Origin: Capilliphycus robustus
GTDB lineage: Bacteria; Cyanobacteriota; Cyanobacteriia; Cyanobacteriales; Microcoleaceae
Assembly (NCBI RefSeq): GCF_034932365.1
Contig: NZ_JAYGHR010000061.1
Span: 1 to 64,000 of the forward strand
Length of the DNA stretch: 64,000 nt
Reading direction: 5' to 3'
The notes under the pieces were generated by a model. It did not search any database and was not told the DNA's origin. It saw only the letters and a program-made list of their open reading frames with translations. The translations under genes were made by a program, and so were the position numbers. Below, one piece after another: positions 54,591-63,714 of this stretch (positions within the stretch are counted from its first letter, which is position 1; each line of letters starts with the position of its first letter).

Positions 54591-55106
54591 TAGACAGCAA
54601 ATTTGTAGATATAAAAATAAATCTTAATGACGGCTAAAATTTACATATTTAAATAGTAAAAATTAGTTATTAAAAATATAAGTTAACTCCAAAATAAAAT
54701 GATTTAATTTTTAGGGGTTATCAAGATTATGGGGAAGAGAAAAAATTAAAAAACACTAATGATTATATGTTTTGTTATAGCCAGAACAAAAAAGAGATTC
54801 ATTGAAAAATGTTAGAAAAGTTAGATTTACAATTCTTAATATATCTTTTGATTAGACTCAAAATCTGGTAAATTAGAAGGATGGATTTTGTGCTTTTCAA
54901 TCGTCAACCCTGTTTTCAGCTAGCTGAGATTGTATGTTCTAAGGCTTTTTTCGTTATTTTTCAAACAAAACAAATCAGTTATATGTACTTAAATTTGCAT
55001 AATTTGGGATATTTAATCCGGGTTTAATCAAAATAAATTTGTATTTTTTCAAATTACCAAAACCCATTAATCTTGAAAATTACCCCGCAAAAAAAGTTTG
55101 ATTTAT
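54591..55106. other. AT-rich leader region of the cyanobacteriochrome gene
   Basis: About 515 bp of strongly AT-rich DNA with no ORF. TATATT-like and TAATAT-like sequences are too frequent to pick a promoter. I see no repeat or clear hairpin. Confidence 0.4.
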
Positions 55107-57530
55107 ATGAAAATACATCCCCGAAATTTTAAATCAATAAAAAGAGAAAAATCCCATCGATATCACGTCCAGAAATTCACCTCAAACTTGAGACGAGACT
55201 CACTTAAACAAGAACTGCAACAGTTAAAAGCTTTGCATCAGCATATTTTTAGTAATATTTCTGATGTTGTTGTAATTACCGATCAGGCTGGAGAGTTTAT
55301 TTATATTAGCCCAAACGTTAATATTTTGTTTGGCTATAGCCTGCCCGAAGTCCAAAACATGGGAAATTTGAGTCAACTGTTCGCACAGATAGGGCTGAAT
55401 GAGAGTTTATTAAAGACAACCGAAGAACAAAGTAATATCGAATCTCCAGTTACCGATAAAGACGGTAAAAAACGCAGAATTTTAGTCAAAATTAAGTGGT
55501 TATATTTCGATAAAACAACAATATTGTATAATTTTTCTGAGATTACCGAACAGAAAAACATCCAAAGCGATGATCAATTACAACAGTCTCAACAAGTCTA
55601 TCAGTCGTTAGTTGATTCTCTCAACGGCTTAGTTTGGGAGTTTGACTTGTCTACTCAAAAAATATCTTTTGTCAGTCAAAAAGCCGAACAAATTTTAGGA
55701 TATCCCATCGAATTTTGGTTGAGTGAAGCTAATTTCTGGAACAATCATATTCATCCCGAAGATCGTCAACGGGTACTTGACTCTAAGTATCAAATGGTAG
55801 AGTCTTTACAGGATAGCCAAATCGAGTATCGGATGATAGCCGCAGATGGACGTATTGTATGGGTACAAGATATTGCGAGTATTGTAATTGAAAACGGTCA
55901 AGCTATCAAACTTCGCGGCGTTATGGTTGATATTAGTGAACGTCAAGCCGCTTTAAAAGAACACAAACAAGTAGAAATTACATTACAACAAACTATCGAA
56001 CGAGAGAAACTTTTAGCCGCCACCGCTCAACGGATTCGTCAATCTCTTGATTTAGATAAAATTCTCAATACAACTGTAATGGAAGTTCGACAACTTTTGC
56101 AAGCAGATCGAACGGTTATTTTTCGTTTTGAACCAGACTGGAGTGGGGTTGTGATCGTCGAGTCGGTAATCACGCCGGAATTATCAATTTTAGACACAAA
56201 TATCTACGATCCCTGTTTTTCAAAAACTTATATTGAACAGTACCAACAAGGTCGAATTAGAGCGATAGAAGATATTTTAAAAGCAAATCTGACTGACTGT
56301 TATATCAATTTATTATCTCAGTTTCAGGTGAGGTCAAATTTAGTCGTTCCGATTTTGCAAGGGGAAAAATTATGGGGGTTATTAATTGCTCATCAATGCG
56401 ATCAACCGAGACAATGGCAACCCCATGAAACCGAATTGCTGGAACAACTCGCTACTCAAGTTGGAATTGCGATCGGACAAAGCCAACTTTATCAACAAAC
56501 TCAACGTCAAGCTCAACGAGAACAAGCTCTTAATCAAGTCATTCAAGCCATTCGTACCTCTTTAAATTTAGAAAAAATCTTCTCAACTGCCACCGAAGAA
56601 GTCTGTAAATTACTGCAAGTTGAACGAACCATTATTGCTCGATATTTAGCTGATCAAAAGCTGTGGCGAAATGTCGCTGACTACCATCTTTCTCCCGATG
56701 CTCCAAGTGCTTTTGGGTTAGAATTTTCCGCTCAAGAGAATGAAATGACCACGAGACTAAAGCAGCTAAAGGTGTTTAGAATTGATAATGCTAAGTATTA
56801 TCCAGAAGCGTTTAATCAAGACTATGCTGACTCTTTTCCGGGAACTTGGTTGATGATACCGTTACACTTTGATTCGGTATTATGGGGCAGTTTAAGCTTG
56901 GTGAGAAACGATCATCATACCTCTTGGGAAACCTGGGAAATTGAATTAGCGAGTGCTGTTGCAGATCAATTAGCAATTGCCATTAAACAATCGGAACTTT
57001 ATCAGCAACTCGAACAATTAGCAATCCTCGATGGATTGACACAAATTGCTAACCGTCGATATTTTGATCAATATTTAGATCAGGAGTGGAAACGAGCGCA
57101 ACGAGAACAACATTCTTTATCATTACTGTTACTAGATGTCGATCATTTTAAACTTTATAACGACACCTACGGACATCAAGCTGGAGATTATTGTTTGCAA
57201 CAAGTCGCGAAAACAATTCAGCAAAGCCTCAAACGTTCTAGCGATTTAGTTGCTCGTTATGGCGGCGAAGAATTTGTTGTGCTTTTACCCAATACGAATG
57301 CTGAAGGTGCAATTCAAGTCGCTCAAGAAATTCACGAAGCTGTTCAAAAACTAGCGATAGAACATTCTCGATCTTCGGTGAGTCAGTTTGTCACGATGAG
57401 TATTGGAATTTCCACCACAATTCCTACCCTATCTAATCGCTTTGAAGCCCTAGTTAGTCGAGCAGATAAAGCACTTTATGAAGCCAAACAGCAACGTAAT
57501 ACTTACTGCTTAAGTTATTTAGTTTCGTAA
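55107..57530 (+). CDS. Cyanobacteriochrome diguanylate cyclase (PAS-PAS-GAF-GAF-GGDEF)
   Basis: From ATG 55107 this 807-aa protein has PAS (~45-150), PAS (~165-285), a bilin-type GAF (~300-470), a second GAF (~475-640) and GGDEF (~650-800). The first GAF has cyanobacteriochrome features: DPCF (Cys370), GRIRAIEDILKANL, Cys398, FQVRSNLVVPIL and LWGLLIAHQC. Cys370 and Cys398 are 28 apart, the spacing of the two chromophore cysteines of DXCF-type proteins such as TePixJ. The usual His after the second Cys is Tyr399. The cyclase motif RYGGEEF and I-site RSSD are intact and there is no EAL. It is a likely light-regulated c-di-GMP synthase. A TTG at 55098 is an alternative start. Confidence 0.92.
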   Translation: MKIHPRNFKSIKREKSHRYHVQKFTSNLRRDSLKQELQQLKALHQHIFSNISDVVVITDQAGEFIYISPNVNILFGYSLPEVQNMGNLSQLFAQIGLNESLLKTTEEQSNIESPVTDKDGKKRRILVKIKWLYFDKTTILYNFSEITEQKNIQSDDQLQQSQQVYQSLVDSLNGLVWEFDLSTQKISFVSQKAEQILGYPIEFWLSEANFWNNHIHPEDRQRVLDSKYQMVESLQDSQIEYRMIAADGRIVWVQDIASIVIENGQAIKLRGVMVDISERQAALKEHKQVEITLQQTIEREKLLAATAQRIRQSLDLDKILNTTVMEVRQLLQADRTVIFRFEPDWSGVVIVESVITPELSILDTNIYDPCFSKTYIEQYQQGRIRAIEDILKANLTDCYINLLSQFQVRSNLVVPILQGEKLWGLLIAHQCDQPRQWQPHETELLEQLATQVGIAIGQSQLYQQTQRQAQREQALNQVIQAIRTSLNLEKIFSTATEEVCKLLQVERTIIARYLADQKLWRNVADYHLSPDAPSAFGLEFSAQENEMTTRLKQLKVFRIDNAKYYPEAFNQDYADSFPGTWLMIPLHFDSVLWGSLSLVRNDHHTSWETWEIELASAVADQLAIAIKQSELYQQLEQLAILDGLTQIANRRYFDQYLDQEWKRAQREQHSLSLLLLDVDHFKLYNDTYGHQAGDYCLQQVAKTIQQSLKRSSDLVARYGGEEFVVLLPNTNAEGAIQVAQEIHEAVQKLAIEHSRSSVSQFVTMSIGISTTIPTLSNRFEALVSRADKALYEAKQQRNTYCLSYLVS

Positions 57531-57582
57531 TGTTATATCATGTTCGGATAATTAGTGATAAAAAACTTTCTCATAATCTCTT

Positions 57583-57742
57583 GGTGCGCGTTCCCTAGCG
57601 CCCGCAGGTGGCGCGGGGTCGCACCGCTCCTCCTCTTTCTTCTTCTTGATTTCCTCGGTGACTCGGTGACTCCTCCTCCTCTTTCTTCTTCTTGATTTCC
57701 TCCTGACTCCTGACTCGGTGACTCCTGACTCCTCTGTCGTTT
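57583..57742. repeat. Dispersed repeat block with hairpin and pyrimidine-rich duplication
   Basis: GGTGCG...CGCACC (57583-57625) encloses GCGCC/GGCGC and could act as a terminator for the upstream cyclase. It is followed by a duplicated pyrimidine unit, CTCCTCCTCTTTCTTCTTC..., at 57627-57656 and 57673-57702, then GACTCCTGACTCCTCTGTCG. The part 57673-57742 is the reverse complement of the repeat at 29291-29350. No gene lies between 57531 and 57806. Confidence 0.75.
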
Positions 57743-57806
57743 ATTTATAGGGGTTAAATAAATCCCCAGTCACTTTTGTGCAACCAGGGATTGAATATTA
57801 TTTGTA

Positions 57807-58721
57807 CTAAAAATTAAACTTCCTTCGATCTTTTTGAGTTTGAATCAGTTGTTGTTCTAGACTGTCCCAATCTTCTTGTTCGATCAGGTGAATCAATCCA
57901 TCTAGACTACTCCGATAAGCTTGAAGCGATCGCAATAAAGCCGTTCGATTATACCGCGCCATCATCACCCCCAACTCCGGATTTCCACCCCCCACACGAC
58001 TGGTATCCCGAAAGCCGGAACTCGCTAATTGTTGGGCCAGTTGTTGAACGTTGACATCTTCTTCTGCGGTTAAAGCCGCAATTAAACTCGCACTGACAGT
58101 AACAGGTAAATGAGAAATCCAAGCCACCGCTTGATCATGATCTTGGGGTGAACATTGATAGACTTTTGCTTGTAATAAATGAGCAATTTGAGTCACAATT
58201 TCCAAGTCATAATTTGATGTCGTTTCCGTCGGCGTGATCACATAGGGGTTCCCCAAAAATAAATTTTTTTGAGCAGCTTCTATGCCACTTTCAGCCGTTC
58301 CCGCCATTGGATGTCCGCCCACAAAATGGGGCCAAAGTTTAGAAAGAGTTTCAACGATGGGCTGCTTAACCGAACCGACATCTGTTACAATAGTGGTCGG
58401 TTTAAGATAGGGAATTAACTGTTCAAGTGTGGAAGCGATCGCCGCAATCGGCGTACAAATAAACACAACATCAGCACGAGCCATCAAAGACAAATCGACA
58501 CTCGCCTCATCGACAACACCCATCGCGATTGCCTTTTCACAAGTGCTAGAATGACGACTCACGCCTAAAACCCGATACGCTTGCCCGTGTGAGGGATAAT
58601 TGTCAGCCTGCAATTGTATCAATTTGGGTTGAATCGAACATAAATCCAACCCCATTGAACCGCCAATTAAACCCAAGCCAACAATGCCAATATTCATTTG
58701 AGACTGTACAGATTTCATCAA
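57807..58721 (-). CDS. tyrA: TyrA, arogenate/prephenate dehydrogenase
   Basis: This 304-aa dehydrogenase has the NAD(P) motif GIVGLGLIGGSMGLDL, VFICTPI, VTDVGSVK, the active-site His region VGGHPMAGTAESGIEAA and AVAWISHLPV. It makes tyrosine from arogenate (the usual cyanobacterial substrate, NADP-dependent) or 4-hydroxyphenylpyruvate from prephenate. Compared with typical cyanobacterial TyrA there are about 17 extra residues between the first helix and the second strand (CSIQPKLIQLQADNYPSHGQ, before VLGVSR). The start may be any of three near Met residues (58721 is the longest; MNIGIVG is the minimal form). Confidence 0.92.
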   Translation of the reverse strand: MMKSVQSQMNIGIVGLGLIGGSMGLDLCSIQPKLIQLQADNYPSHGQAYRVLGVSRHSSTCEKAIAMGVVDEASVDLSLMARADVVFICTPIAAIASTLEQLIPYLKPTTIVTDVGSVKQPIVETLSKLWPHFVGGHPMAGTAESGIEAAQKNLFLGNPYVITPTETTSNYDLEIVTQIAHLLQAKVYQCSPQDHDQAVAWISHLPVTVSASLIAALTAEEDVNVQQLAQQLASSGFRDTSRVGGGNPELGVMMARYNRTALLRSLQAYRSSLDGLIHLIEQEDWDSLEQQLIQTQKDRRKFNF

Positions 58722-58865
58722 GATTTATAGTCTTTAATTTAACTCATATTTCAACTCAATTATCAAGAATAATCCTGAATTGTAGTCTCCCCGTAGGCAG
58801 TCAAATTTTTTTGATATAATAGATACTTGATGACAACCTGTTTTTTACTCGGAAAACTTTCAGGC

Positions 58866-60431
58866 ATGAATGCCGAAGAACTGATTCAAAGCTATCAATC
58901 CGGGGCAAGAGATTTTAGTGCGATCCTGCTTTGTGAAGCCAATCTCAGTCGTGCTGTTCTCTCGGGAGCCAACTTCTCTCAAGCCGTCCTCAGCATTACC
59001 AATCTCAGCGGCGCTAATCTCTCTGAGGCCAACCTCTCAAGAGCCAAACTCAACGTCGCCAAATTAAGCGGAGCCAACCTTTCCCAAGCCAATCTCAATG
59101 GCGCAGTCCTGAATGTTGCCAATCTGATTCGAGCAGATCTCAGTCACGCCACCCTGATCAATGCCTCTTTGATCCGTTCAGAGTTGATCCGCGCCGATCT
59201 CAGTTACGCCATTTTAACCGCAGCAAACCTCAGTGAAGCCGATCTGCGCGAAGCCACCCTGCGACAAGTTGATCTGCGACAGGCAAACCTCAACAACGCC
59301 AATCTGCGAGATGCCGTTTTGATCGCCAGCAACTTAGAAGGAACCAGCCTCCACGCCGCCGATCTCAGTCGAGCCGACTTGCGTGGCGCCAATCTCGTCA
59401 ACGCCGAACTCCGCCAGGTGAACCTCAGCCAAGCCAATTTAAGCGGAGCCAACCTCAAAGGCGCGAATTTGCGTTGGGCAGACTTAAACGGAGCCGATCT
59501 GCGGGGTGCCAACCTAGAACAAGCGCGACTCAGTGGAGCAAGTTTATATGGAGCCGATCTCAGCCATGCCAGCTTACTCTATACCAACTTAATTCATGCC
59601 GATCTCACCCAAGCCAACCTCACCGGAGCAGACTGGACAGGAGCCGATCTCACCGGAGCCGCCCTTACAGGCGCAAAACTCTACGACGTCTCTCGATTTG
59701 AAGTCAAAGCCGACGAGATCACCTGTGATTGGGTAGACGTCAGTCCCAACGGCGACGGAAGTCAAGTTCTTCGGTTTAGCGCTCAAGAAGCCTACCAATT
59801 TTTTAACGCCACTTCCCCAATGGTAGAAATTAGCATAGATGCGGCGCTCGATGCGGATACTCACTGCGCCCTAGCAGATGCTTATCGCTACATTTTCCGC
59901 CATAGCCCAATGATCAATCGCCCTCCTAGTATAGAGGTGAGTTCGAGGCGAACAACTTTATCGTTTAGGATAGAAAGGGACGAACAACTATTCCCCACCG
60001 CTTATGTTGTCATTCTTCCCTTTCAAGATGCAGTTCCTACTCAACAAAGCATTCGGAATCTGGTTCAGATGCTCGGCTCTGAAAATTTCATCAGCTTGAG
60101 CGTTCGACACTCCCATCAAATCGGAAAATTGGTGAGCGAAATCAAACAACAACTCGATCAGATCTCCGACTTAAAATTACGCTCCCAATCCCTATCCCAA
60201 CCAGAAAGTACCCAAGCTTTCTTTGCTTCTCCCACTCGGACAACCCTGAGAAACTTTCACAATCGAACCCTCAAAATTCATAGCCATCCTCAATTTGGAC
60301 GAAGCTTACTTAATGTGCCAGAACTCATCAACTCCTCGGGATACTCCCAAGAGAAATATTTTGAGATGATGGCTCCCTCATTAGAAAATCTCGCCGACTT
60401 TCTCACCTTCTCCAATCAAGTTGAGATGTGA
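58866..60431 (+). CDS. Pentapeptide-repeat protein with conserved C-terminal domain (paralog 1)
   Basis: From ATG 58866 this 521-aa protein has an N-terminal leader MNAEELIQSYQSGARDFS. About 50 pentapeptide repeats of the A(D/N)LSx type (residues ~20-275) follow, forming a right-handed quadrilateral beta-helix. The C-terminal ~245-residue domain (ITCDWVDVSPNGDGSQVLRF, RTTLSFRIERDEQLFPTAYVVILPF) is not one I recognise. The frame extends to TTG 58827, but alignment with the tandem paralog (MAQELVKIYSLVKKYKEGERNF) supports 58866. It has no signal peptide and is likely cytosolic. Confidence 0.9.
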   Translation: MNAEELIQSYQSGARDFSAILLCEANLSRAVLSGANFSQAVLSITNLSGANLSEANLSRAKLNVAKLSGANLSQANLNGAVLNVANLIRADLSHATLINASLIRSELIRADLSYAILTAANLSEADLREATLRQVDLRQANLNNANLRDAVLIASNLEGTSLHAADLSRADLRGANLVNAELRQVNLSQANLSGANLKGANLRWADLNGADLRGANLEQARLSGASLYGADLSHASLLYTNLIHADLTQANLTGADWTGADLTGAALTGAKLYDVSRFEVKADEITCDWVDVSPNGDGSQVLRFSAQEAYQFFNATSPMVEISIDAALDADTHCALADAYRYIFRHSPMINRPPSIEVSSRRTTLSFRIERDEQLFPTAYVVILPFQDAVPTQQSIRNLVQMLGSENFISLSVRHSHQIGKLVSEIKQQLDQISDLKLRSQSLSQPESTQAFFASPTRTTLRNFHNRTLKIHSHPQFGRSLLNVPELINSSGYSQEKYFEMMAPSLENLADFLTFSNQVEM

Positions 60432-60505
60432 GGAGGACAGAAGAACCCTGATGAAATTAACACTTCAACCGTTGAACCAATTTAGTACAGGATAAATGGG
60501 TGGTT

Positions 60506-62059
60506 ATGGCACAGGAACTCGTAAAAATCTATAGCTTAGTCAAAAAATATAAGGAAGGAGAACGGAATTTTACGGGTATCAACCTCAACGAAGCCAATTT
60601 GAGCCGAATAAACCTCAGTCAAGCTAATTTGAGCGATGCGTCCCTGTGTGTGACCAACTTGAGCGCCGCCGATCTCACCGGGAGCAATTTGAGTCGGGCT
60701 AATCTTAATGTCGCTCGGTTGAGTCAAGCTAACCTCAGCCATGCGAACCTGACTCGAGCTACCCTAAATGTGGCTAACTTAGTCCGAGCCGATTTAAGCG
60801 ATGCTATCTTGGTTGAAGCCTTAGCCATTCGCTCAGAACTAATTCGAGCCAGACTCAACAACGCCAACCTCACCAAAGCCAACCTCAACGGCGCCGACTT
60901 GCGAGAAGCCCGAGTCGAACAGACAAACTTTTCTCAAGCTAATCTCAGTGGGGCGAACCTGCGAGGGGTGTCAGGCGTCTCAGCCAATCTGCAAAAAGCC
61001 GACTTACGCCGAGCCAATTTGGTCAAAGCCAATTTACCCAAAGCCAATCTCAGTCACGCTGAGATGCGACAAGCCAACCTAACTTATGCTGATTTGCGAC
61101 AAGCCAATTTGACAGGGGCGAATTTACGATGGGCTGATCTACGCGGCGCTAATTTAACAGGGGCGAATTTAAACGGGGCGAACCTATCTGGAGCGAATTT
61201 AAGCGGGGCGAATTTGCATCGAGTCAGTTTAGCCAAAGCCAGTCTCGTTCATGTGGATTTAACCCAAACGAATTTAATTAAAGCCGATTGGATGGGCGCT
61301 GATATTTCCGGTGCCACCTTAACCGGAGCGAAACTTTATGAAGTTCCTCGATTTAATTTAAAAGCCGAAGATATCACCTGTGAATGGGTTGATCTCAGTC
61401 CTAACGGTGATCATACCCTGGTTTATCACTTTACACCTGAAACCCTCAAAAAGTTTTTTAATCAAGTTCTCCCCACTGTGCAGGTGATTGTTGATGCTCC
61501 CTTAGATATTGAGGCGAATTTACGACTTGCTCAAACTTACCATTGCATCGCCCAACAATATTCGATTCTCAAACATCCCCCCAGTATTGACACCGACATC
61601 CGCCGCACTGTGATTACTTTTCGCATCGATCACGAAGAATATTTATTCTCAATGGGATGCTTGGCAATTTTTCCTTTTGATGATGCCAACAAGACTCAAA
61701 AAAATATTGTCAATCTGGTGAGGAATCTACAAGATTTCAGCGAAAAAAATCCAAACCAACTGCGCGTTTTAGCCGCGATGGGTGAAGTGATTTCTAAAGC
61801 TCACGATCTCAAACAGGTTGTACGTTCTGTGCGATCGGAGCAAATTCCTCAATTTTTCCACCGTCCCACCCAAACGATTTTAACTAATTCCAGTCAAAAA
61901 CAGTTAATCGTCTACACTCATAGCGATTTCGGGAAACGCTTTAAACCCTCCGTCGCTGATCGAGAAATGGAAAATCATCACAGCAAACAGCTTGAACCCC
62001 TGTTACTCGATGTCGAACAGGTGATTGATTTTATCGATAGTTTTGACTATCTTAGTTAG
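60506..62059 (+). CDS. Pentapeptide-repeat protein with conserved C-terminal domain (paralog 2)
   Basis: This 517-aa tandem paralog of the preceding gene has the same layout: a short helical leader, ~50 pentapeptide repeats, then the same C-terminal domain (ITCEWVDLSPNGDHTLVYHF, RRTVITFRIDHEEYLFSMGCLAIFPF). The two C-terminal domains are clearly homologous over their length but diverged. The preferred start is ATG 60506; GTG 60500 is possible. The 74-bp gap between the genes suggests one transcript. Confidence 0.9.
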   Translation: MAQELVKIYSLVKKYKEGERNFTGINLNEANLSRINLSQANLSDASLCVTNLSAADLTGSNLSRANLNVARLSQANLSHANLTRATLNVANLVRADLSDAILVEALAIRSELIRARLNNANLTKANLNGADLREARVEQTNFSQANLSGANLRGVSGVSANLQKADLRRANLVKANLPKANLSHAEMRQANLTYADLRQANLTGANLRWADLRGANLTGANLNGANLSGANLSGANLHRVSLAKASLVHVDLTQTNLIKADWMGADISGATLTGAKLYEVPRFNLKAEDITCEWVDLSPNGDHTLVYHFTPETLKKFFNQVLPTVQVIVDAPLDIEANLRLAQTYHCIAQQYSILKHPPSIDTDIRRTVITFRIDHEEYLFSMGCLAIFPFDDANKTQKNIVNLVRNLQDFSEKNPNQLRVLAAMGEVISKAHDLKQVVRSVRSEQIPQFFHRPTQTILTNSSQKQLIVYTHSDFGKRFKPSVADREMENHHSKQLEPLLLDVEQVIDFIDSFDYLS

Positions 62060-62111
62060 AAGTCAAGGTTAATTCAGGGATACTGCTCTTGCTTAGTCTC
62101 TTGGCAATCTC

Positions 62112-63686
62112 TTGATTGAGGTAGAAGCTCATAATTTATTGCAAAATTTTCTGCGATCGCAAGGCAGAGCCGCGTGGCCTCATTATCTGACAATGGCCAG
62201 GTTAGTGGCTAGAGCCTTGCGATTAGGCCGGAGTGCCTTAATTCAGACGGGTGTAGCCCCAGGGAGTCACCATCATTCCTATCGCTTCAGTTATCTGATT
62301 CCCGTCTTGATTTGGTCTGAACCCGTGTTGATTGTTGCACCAGAATGGCTGTTAACGGAGCTACAACAGGAAGAAATTCCCCAATTGTTTCAATCGCAAG
62401 CAATCGACCACTCTCAGCTTGAGCAATCGATCATTCGGGGCGATCGCTGGCCTGAAGAATCCAACTTTCAGGGGGTTTTACTCACAACTCCCCAGGAATG
62501 GTTAAGCGATCGCTTAGGGGAAAGACAACAGTTTCCGACGGATATTCCAACCATTATTGATGGGGTTGATGACTTAGAAGCTTGGACTCGTGAACAACTC
62601 ACCGCCTGTATTCAACCCCAGGATTGGACCGAACTTTTAGAAGCCCAACCCCAAAAAACAGACAAGATCCGCGACGCGAAAATTCACCTGACAAAAGCCA
62701 TTTTTCAACGTCCCCCCAATCCCTACCACTGTCATTTATTGGATCACTCAGAACAAGCCATTCTAGAGCCACTGTACAAGGATTGGGTTGATATTGAGCA
62801 ATCCTCTATAATTTCCCCCAACGACAGCCTCACGCCTCAATATCCCCAGGCTTGGAATCAATTTTGGCAGCAATGGCAAACCGAAGAACAATTACGATGG
62901 GTACAAGTCGATCGCGATCAAGGGACTTTCTCTGTATACTGTAGTCCGGTGGAAGTTCGTTCTTTCCTCAGTTCCGTTTGGCCTTTACAGCCCGTTGTCT
63001 TGATTGGGGGAGCGCTAGATTTACAGAAAACCGCCCCCGCCTATCGTCAGTTAGTGGGACTCGGGGAGATCACTTGTGTGAAGTTTTCACCCGATCGCAA
63101 TTCCCAATTGATTCAACTTTATTTACCCAAACGCCTCCCTTTACCCAATACCCCTGGATTTCAAGGGGCTTTAATTGAGGAAATTCGCGGCTTACTTTGT
63201 ATGAGTATTGCAATAGAGGGATTAACGGTGTTATTGATTGAAGATACACCCCTGAAAACTCAGATCGGAGCCGTGTTTGCGGCGGAATTTGGTTCACGAG
63301 TGCAAGTTGAAACGACTAAACTGGATCAGCAGGGAATTTTAGTCACAGGTTGGGAATTTTGGCGAAAACATCAGGGAAAACTTCCCTCCCCTCATTTACT
63401 GGCGATCGCCACTTTACCTTTACCCTCATTAGAACATCCCCTGGTTGCAGGGCGAGTCTCTCACTACAAACAAAACCGTCTCGACTGGTTTCGGCTTTAT
63501 CTACTTCCGACGGCTTTAAATGAGTTACAACGGGCTGTTGCACCTGTGCGAGATTGTCAAGGGGTTGTGGCGTTATTTGATAGTCGAGTTTTGCATCGCA
63601 GCTATGGTGAACAGGTGTTAGCCGCGTTGAGTCCATACGCTCGCATTGATTATTTAGATACAACTTGGTTTAATCGTTTAGATTGA
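62112..63686 (+). CDS. DinG/XPD-like helicase relative with degenerate ATPase motifs
   Basis: The fold resembles a DinG-type superfamily 2 helicase. The C-terminal block ATLPLPSLEHPLVAGRV...FRLYLLPTALNELQRAVAPVRD...ALFDSRVLHRSYGEQVL parallels the DinG motif VI region. The catalytic motifs are missing: the Walker A position reads GVAPGSHHHSYR with no GKT/S, the DEAH box reads IIDGVDDL, and the motif VI arginines (QGxGRxIR) read QRAVAPVRD. No Fe-S cysteines are evident. It is probably an inactive, possibly structural or regulatory, paralog. It starts at TTG 62112 (IEVEAHNLLQNFL); the first ATG is 27 codons later, inside the conserved ARLVARALRLGRSALIQTG region. Confidence 0.75.
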   Translation: MIEVEAHNLLQNFLRSQGRAAWPHYLTMARLVARALRLGRSALIQTGVAPGSHHHSYRFSYLIPVLIWSEPVLIVAPEWLLTELQQEEIPQLFQSQAIDHSQLEQSIIRGDRWPEESNFQGVLLTTPQEWLSDRLGERQQFPTDIPTIIDGVDDLEAWTREQLTACIQPQDWTELLEAQPQKTDKIRDAKIHLTKAIFQRPPNPYHCHLLDHSEQAILEPLYKDWVDIEQSSIISPNDSLTPQYPQAWNQFWQQWQTEEQLRWVQVDRDQGTFSVYCSPVEVRSFLSSVWPLQPVVLIGGALDLQKTAPAYRQLVGLGEITCVKFSPDRNSQLIQLYLPKRLPLPNTPGFQGALIEEIRGLLCMSIAIEGLTVLLIEDTPLKTQIGAVFAAEFGSRVQVETTKLDQQGILVTGWEFWRKHQGKLPSPHLLAIATLPLPSLEHPLVAGRVSHYKQNRLDWFRLYLLPTALNELQRAVAPVRDCQGVVALFDSRVLHRSYGEQVLAALSPYARIDYLDTTWFNRLD

Positions 63687-63714
63687 GAGTCAAGCTGGGT
63701 GTAGGGTGAAAGAA

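Noticed and set aside
59204..59512. Arg/Ser-rich ORF antisense to the pentapeptide gene
   Set aside because: It is the shadow of the GCC-AAC-CTC-type pentapeptide codons; its composition (AP-R-SA repeats) is what antisense of such repeats gives.
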